DNA from: Thermoleophilia bacterium
GTDB taxonomy: Bacteria > Actinomycetota > Thermoleophilia > Gaiellales > Gaiellaceae
DNA length: 21,982 bases
Assembly (NCBI GenBank): GCA_025934335.1
Contig: JAICYG010000025.1
Coordinates: 1 to 21,982, forward strand
Direction of reading: 5' to 3'
The position numbers and the translations under genes are program-made. Position 1 is the first letter of the stretch. Each line of letters starts with the position of its first letter. This document shows positions 21,894 to 21,982 of the stretch, in pieces. The notes beneath the pieces were generated by a model. It worked only from the letters and a program-made list of their open reading frames with translations, was not told the DNA's origin and made no database searches.

Positions 21894-21982
21894 TGCGACG
21901 ACGGCAGCCACCTCCTGACCATCACTCGTTCGAGGGACGCCGTCAAGCCTTGGGCCCACGCCGTTGGCTTCTCCTCACCGCC

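Overview
The window is chromosomal DNA of very high GC content, with GC-rich third codon positions, frequent GTG and TTG starts and many start codons that sit 6-7 bases after a TANNNT -10 box (leaderless mRNAs). Together with the gene content (M29 aminopeptidase, secreted WD40/TolB-like propellers, GAF-GAF NarL-type kinase, Rv2613c-like HIT protein, pyrR-pyrB-pyrC-carA-carB order) this points to an actinomycetote, probably class Thermoleophilia (Gaiellales/Solirubrobacterales-like). The taxon is an inference. I see no phage, IS element, CRISPR array or rRNA.

1-4740: a tightly overlapped minus-strand pyrimidine operon, pyrR-pyrB-pyrC-carA-carB (carB runs off the left edge). It is preceded by a recognisable PyrR-binding RNA hairpin that abuts the pyrR Shine-Dalgarno sequence. 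A leaderless M29 aminopeptidase gene diverges from it (4740-5936) and overlaps tail-to-tail with RNase Z.

5910-9730 (minus): reading in the direction of transcription, an enolase-superfamily epimerase (DgcA-like), a DUF1611 protein (DgcN-like), a YfcE-type metallophosphoesterase, then a small membrane-anchored LysM protein and RNase Z. The LysM gene has a TTGACA-N18-TAGTGT promoter carrying two perfect LexA (SOS) boxes, one inside the promoter spacer and one over the start codon. This resembles the YneA/ChiZ type of SOS-induced division inhibitor and is the most striking regulatory feature here. The epimerase/DUF1611 pair matches the recently described D-glutamate degradation pair DgcN/DgcA.

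9737-10278: the epimerase promoter shares its -10 bases with a divergent tRNA-Arg(CCG) gene. A Rid-family protein follows.

10445-16091: two adjacent secreted beta-propeller genes, several small unrecognised genes (two small membrane or soluble proteins, one pilin-like protein with a prepilin leader, one 95-aa hypothetical) and a two-pass membrane protein. A near-perfect bidirectional terminator closes this block.

16150-19757: a small CxxC protein gene, a GAF-GAF histidine kinase and a NarL-type response regulator form an overlapping minus-strand operon. CorA diverges from it, with an unclear N-terminus whose promoter points to a start in another frame.

19923-21982: HIT-family protein and PAP2-like phosphatase overlapped as GTGA, then very small genes, including two zinc-ribbon proteins and an acidic 45-residue ORF.
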